Positions 6,761-8,593 of a DNA stretch of 8,593 bases are shown here, in pieces. Each line of letters starts with the position of its first letter. Position 1 is the stretch's first letter. Below the pieces are notes generated by a model. The model had not been told where the DNA came from. It was given only the letters and a program-made list of their open reading frames with translations, and did no database searches. This DNA is from Pseudomonadota bacterium (GTDB taxonomy: Bacteria > Bdellovibrionota > Oligoflexia > Oligoflexales > Oligoflexaceae): positions 1 through 8,593 of the forward strand of contig JAKQGS010000399.1 of NCBI GenBank assembly GCA_029556045.1. The letters are read 5' to 3'. The position numbers and the translations under genes are program-made.

Positions 6761-6781
6761 CCATGTCCAAAACAGACATGG
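6761..6781. repeat. Inverted repeat CCATGTC-N7-GACATGG
   Basis: Perfect 7-bp arms (6761-6767 and 6775-6781) are separated by a 7-nt spacer, so the arm centres are 14 bp apart. It lies about 160 bp upstream of the preferred start of the minus-strand exported protein gene. It could be an operator for a dimeric regulator or a small hairpin. No T-run follows on either strand, so it is not a terminator. Confidence 0.4.
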
Positions 6782-6887
6782 AATCAAATGTAGCACTTTT
6801 CATGTTTTAAGCTCCCGGCTTCCTAACCAAATTTTATACTTTATAAAAAATGTTAATACTATTTAATAAATAATAATATTAATTAAT

Positions 6888-6917
6888 TTGACTAAATTTA
6901 TATTATCATAATATAAA
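6888..6917 (+). promoter_or_regulatory. Sigma-70-type promoter of the small secreted protein gene
   Basis: A -35 box TTGACT (6888-6893) and a -10 box TATAAA (6912-6917) are separated by 18 nt. Each differs from consensus at one position. A/T-rich DNA upstream could act as an UP element. Transcription would start near 6924, giving a leader of about 36 nt with AAGGAG at 6947-6952. Confidence 0.6.
6897..6917. promoter_or_regulatory. 21-bp perfect palindrome over the promoter spacer
   Basis: Ten-base arms (TTTATATTAT and its exact reverse complement) flank a single central C at 6907. The palindrome fills most of the -35/-10 spacer and all of the -10 hexamer, where a bound dimeric repressor would block RNA polymerase. 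The arms are pure A/T in an AT-rich region, so chance is a real alternative. Confidence 0.4.
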
Positions 6918-6959
6918 AAGCCTGCTTAATTAATGACAATTCTTTTAAGGAGAAACGAG

Positions 6960-7409
6960 ATGATGCAATTTCTGAAAAAGACCCTGATTTATGCCAGTAT
7001 GAGCGCCACCCTTCTGGCCACAGCGCCAACCGCTTGGGCCGATGAAGAGGCCCAGGGCTGGTTTCCCGGCTTTGTCCAATCCATCAATGGCCTGGAGTTG
7101 GGTGCATGCCAAATTCAAGGGACCGTTTATGAAGTCAGCCAGATGGTTGGCATCAAAATCACAACGGCAACCCAGAATGTCGACGTGTCGATTGACCTGT
7201 CGGATGCTGATCGATTCAGCACAGGAAAAGATGGCTTGGTTGGTTTGGTCGGCGATCCCAAGATCGAATATGCTGACAAATCAACCCGCTTCACCATCGT
7301 TTTTGACATCGAAAATCCCAACTCCGATGCTCAAAAACTAGTGATCAAGAAAGTTAAATACCATGTCTCCGAATTGACGGGCGAAGGGTTGGATCTGGTG
7401 TGTGAATAA
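6960..7409 (+). CDS. Small secreted protein with two cysteines
   Basis: I do not recognise a family. The start at 6960 (MMQF...) is preferred because AAGGAG at 6947-6952 stands 7 nt before it. A start at 6933 would put extra residues ahead of the signal peptide and has no ribosome site. The 149-aa product has a classical Sec signal peptide (KK near the N-terminus, a hydrophobic core, then APTAWA before Asp28). The mature part of about 122 aa is acidic and beta-rich in appearance (TQNVDVSIDLSDADRF, TRFTIVFDIENP). It has only two cysteines, C50 and C148, the latter next to last, which suggests one disulfide that staples the chain ends in the periplasm. The gene is monocistronic: it has its own promoter upstream and a strong terminator 15 nt after the stop. 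Confidence 0.8.
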   Translation: MMQFLKKTLIYASMSATLLATAPTAWADEEAQGWFPGFVQSINGLELGACQIQGTVYEVSQMVGIKITTATQNVDVSIDLSDADRFSTGKDGLVGLVGDPKIEYADKSTRFTIVFDIENPNSDAQKLVIKKVKYHVSELTGEGLDLVCE

Positions 7410-7423
7410 TCCATGCACAAAAT

Positions 7424-7450
7424 AAAGTTGGAGCTACGGCTCCAACTTTT
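7424..7450. terminator. Rho-independent terminator with UACG tetraloop
   Basis: An 11-bp perfect stem (AAAGTTGGAGC, 7424-7434, with 7439-7449) is closed by the loop TACG (7435-7438). The C-G closing pair makes it a stable cUNCGg tetraloop. TTTT (7447-7450) follows on the plus strand. On the minus strand the tail reads CTTTATTTTG, so it probably serves both convergent genes. Confidence 0.88.
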
Positions 7451-7474
7451 GCCATTCTCAAGACACTGCGGAGT

Positions 7475-7624
7475 TCAGTCCAACCAACCCACTTTATCCA
7501 TCACAAAACCAAGACCGTATGCGGCCAACAGGAATGGCGCGATAAATCCGATAAAAAACACGATGGGCAAAAACTGGATCAGTTCCTGAGCGGATTCAAT
7601 TTTAAAATCTTCGGCAGTAAACAT
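7475..7624 (-). CDS. Small single-span membrane protein, 49 aa
   Basis: This short gene is supported by an excellent ribosome site: GAGGAG (complement of 7631-7636) lies 6 nt before the ATG at 7622-7624. The product has an acidic/polar N-terminus (MFTAEDFKIESAQELIQ), one long hydrophobic segment at about residues 18-41 (FLPIVFFIGFIAPFLLAAYG and onward), and a short tail ending VGWLD. No signal cleavage site is evident, so an integral inner-membrane protein is likely. I do not recognise a family. It could be an accessory subunit of a membrane complex or a stress-type small protein. A -10-like TATAAG lies at 7656-7661 (minus strand) without a clear -35. The gene converges on the secreted protein gene and shares its terminator. 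Confidence 0.7.
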   Translation of the reverse strand: MFTAEDFKIESAQELIQFLPIVFFIGFIAPFLLAAYGLGFVMDKVGWLD

Positions 7625-7709
7625 CGACAACTCCTCAAACACTGACTTGTAATCTCTTATATTTGCCAGACTCCCGCGGACGACGCAACCCCAGATTGAA
7701 CCTAATCCC

Positions 7710-7736
7710 TTGACAAGGCTTATAAAAACATCTAAA
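7710..7736 (+). promoter_or_regulatory. Probable rnpB promoter
   Basis: A perfect -35 TTGACA (7710-7715) is followed 15 nt later by TCTAAA (7731-7736), a fair -10. Longer spacings give weaker hexamers. Transcription would begin within about 10-15 nt of the first paired base of RNase P RNA at 7754. TATAAA at 7721 is too close to the -35 to act with it. Confidence 0.5.
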
Positions 7737-7753
7737 CGCCGTGCCTAGGGAAA

Positions 7754-8168
<415 letters not shown>

Positions 8169-8203
8169 AATCCCCTGACTCCTATTGAGGAATTTGTCGA
8201 CCC

Positions 8204-8593
8204 ATGCCCATTCGCATTGAAAACCCCTTCGTGGACGTGACCGCACGCCTGAATCCCGCCAACAATCCCTACGTGGCTAAGATTATCGCCTGCGGCCAGG
8301 ATGGCTCCATGCCGGTTAAATTCGGTCCCATGCTGCAGGGGCTTGCGGGTAACTGGCGTCAGCAGTTTACCGATCCCGTCAGCCAGTTGGTGGTGGAGGT
8401 GGGCTGTCATCGCGGTGAAACCCTGGCCGCCATGGCGCAGGATTTTCCGGATACCGGATTTGTGGGCATCGACATCACCTTTAAGCGGGTGATGAAAACT
8501 GCGGAAAAAGCCATGCAGGGACAACTGAAAAACGTTCAGGCCATCCTCGCCAACGCCAAAACCCTGTCTCAAGTCTTTGCCCCCGATGAGATC
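8204..8593 (+). CDS. trmB: TrmB, tRNA (guanine-N7)-methyltransferase, 5' part
   Basis: TrmB uses S-adenosylmethionine to methylate G46 in the tRNA variable loop. The frame stays open to the window edge, giving 130 residues, roughly the first half. The SAM-binding motif I is VVEVGCHRGETL (63-74), followed by MAQDFPDTGFVGIDI with the ribose-contacting acidic D90. Then come EKAM...LKNVQAILANAKTL and VFAPDEI, matching the TrmB pattern (ID..K...A..K....NV......A..L...F.P.E). The middle Gly of the usual GxGxG is His69. The catalytic DPW segment lies beyond the window. GAGGAA at 8187-8192 precedes the ATG by 11 nt. It starts 35 nt after RNase P RNA with no terminator between them. Confidence 0.85.
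   Translation, partial: MPIRIENPFVDVTARLNPANNPYVAKIIACGQDGSMPVKFGPMLQGLAGNWRQQFTDPVSQLVVEVGCHRGETLAAMAQDFPDTGFVGIDITFKRVMKTAEKAMQGQLKNVQAILANAKTLSQVFAPDEI

Larger units (their letters stand above)
6600..6959. other. Divergent intergenic region, AT-rich on the right
   Basis: This 360-nt stretch separates the minus-strand exported protein gene from the plus-strand small secreted protein gene. The left part (6600-6810) has intermediate composition and contains alternative upstream start codons of the minus gene plus the inverted repeat at 6761-6781. The right part (6820-6935) is almost pure A/T and holds the promoter and palindrome listed separately. A plus-strand open frame to 6810 was not accepted as a gene. 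No strong promoter for the minus gene was recognised. Confidence 0.7.

Noticed and set aside
6553..6810. 85-codon plus-strand frame in the divergent intergenic region
   Set aside because: It overlaps the signal-peptide end of the exported protein gene, has no convincing ribosome site, and uses rare-looking codons (ATA, AGA, AGG, CTA) unlike its neighbours. A short regulator cannot be fully excluded.
6840..6935. AT-rich stretch as a replication origin, attachment site or IS edge
   Set aside because: No DnaA boxes, iterons, flanking direct repeats or integrase/transposase genes were seen; an AT-rich promoter explains it.
6933..6959. Upstream start at 6933 for the small secreted protein
   Set aside because: No Shine-Dalgarno before it, and it would cover the AAGGAG that ideally serves the ATG at 6960.
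7710..7726. TTGACA with TATAAA at 7721 as an rnpB promoter
   Set aside because: The 5-nt spacing is not functional for sigma-70; the hexamer at 7731 was preferred.

Overview
The window looks like a chromosomal segment from a Gram-negative, respiring bacterium of the Proteobacteria in the broad sense. The support is a System I (Ccm) cytochrome c maturation operon, two proteins that look like outer-membrane beta-barrels, Sec signal peptides, and a bacterial type A-like RNase P RNA. The coding DNA is visibly G+C-rich. The class cannot be fixed from this sequence alone.

Region 1 (2-4241, + strand) is one tightly packed transcription unit. It begins with the 3' part of an outer-membrane barrel-like gene, whose stop overlaps the ccmA start. 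Then come ccmA, ccmB, ccmC, ccmD (a 50-codon gene, easily missed) and ccmE, followed by the thioredoxin-like ccmG. Adjacent genes overlap by ATGA or are separated by gaps of at most 22 nt. CcmAB and CcmCD release heme-loaded CcmE, and CcmG keeps apocytochrome CXXCH cysteines reduced. The heme ligase gene ccmF, which normally sits between ccmE and ccmG, is absent here, and no ccmH follows.

Region 2 (4253-4996, + strand) is a HEPN/MNT toxin-antitoxin pair of the HI0074/HI0073 (HepT/MntA) kind. It starts 11 nt after ccmG and occupies the place where ccmH might be expected. The HEPN protein carries an exact RX4HXY motif, and the MNT protein has the full GSX10DXD signature plus a third Asp.

Region 3 (4980-6599, - strand) encodes a large exported protein that I cannot assign to a named family. 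It has a signal peptide, a LysM-like module, a second related motif, a charged coiled coil, a five-unit eight-residue repeat, and a C-terminal barrel-like domain ending in Trp. Its 3' end overlaps the MNT gene by 17 bp.

Region 4 (6600-7624) holds an AT-rich intergenic stretch with a promoter and a 21-bp palindrome, and a small secreted protein gene (+). A UACG-loop terminator lies between that gene and a convergent 49-aa membrane protein gene (-).

Region 5 (7710-8593, + strand) carries the RNase P RNA gene (rnpB). About 35 nt after it, with no terminator visible, comes the 5' part of trmB (tRNA m7G46 methyltransferase), which runs off the window.

Nothing here is clearly a new multi-gene system. 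The most original material is the Region 3 protein, the placement of the HepT/MntA pair on a ccm operon lacking ccmF/ccmH, and the small membrane protein.
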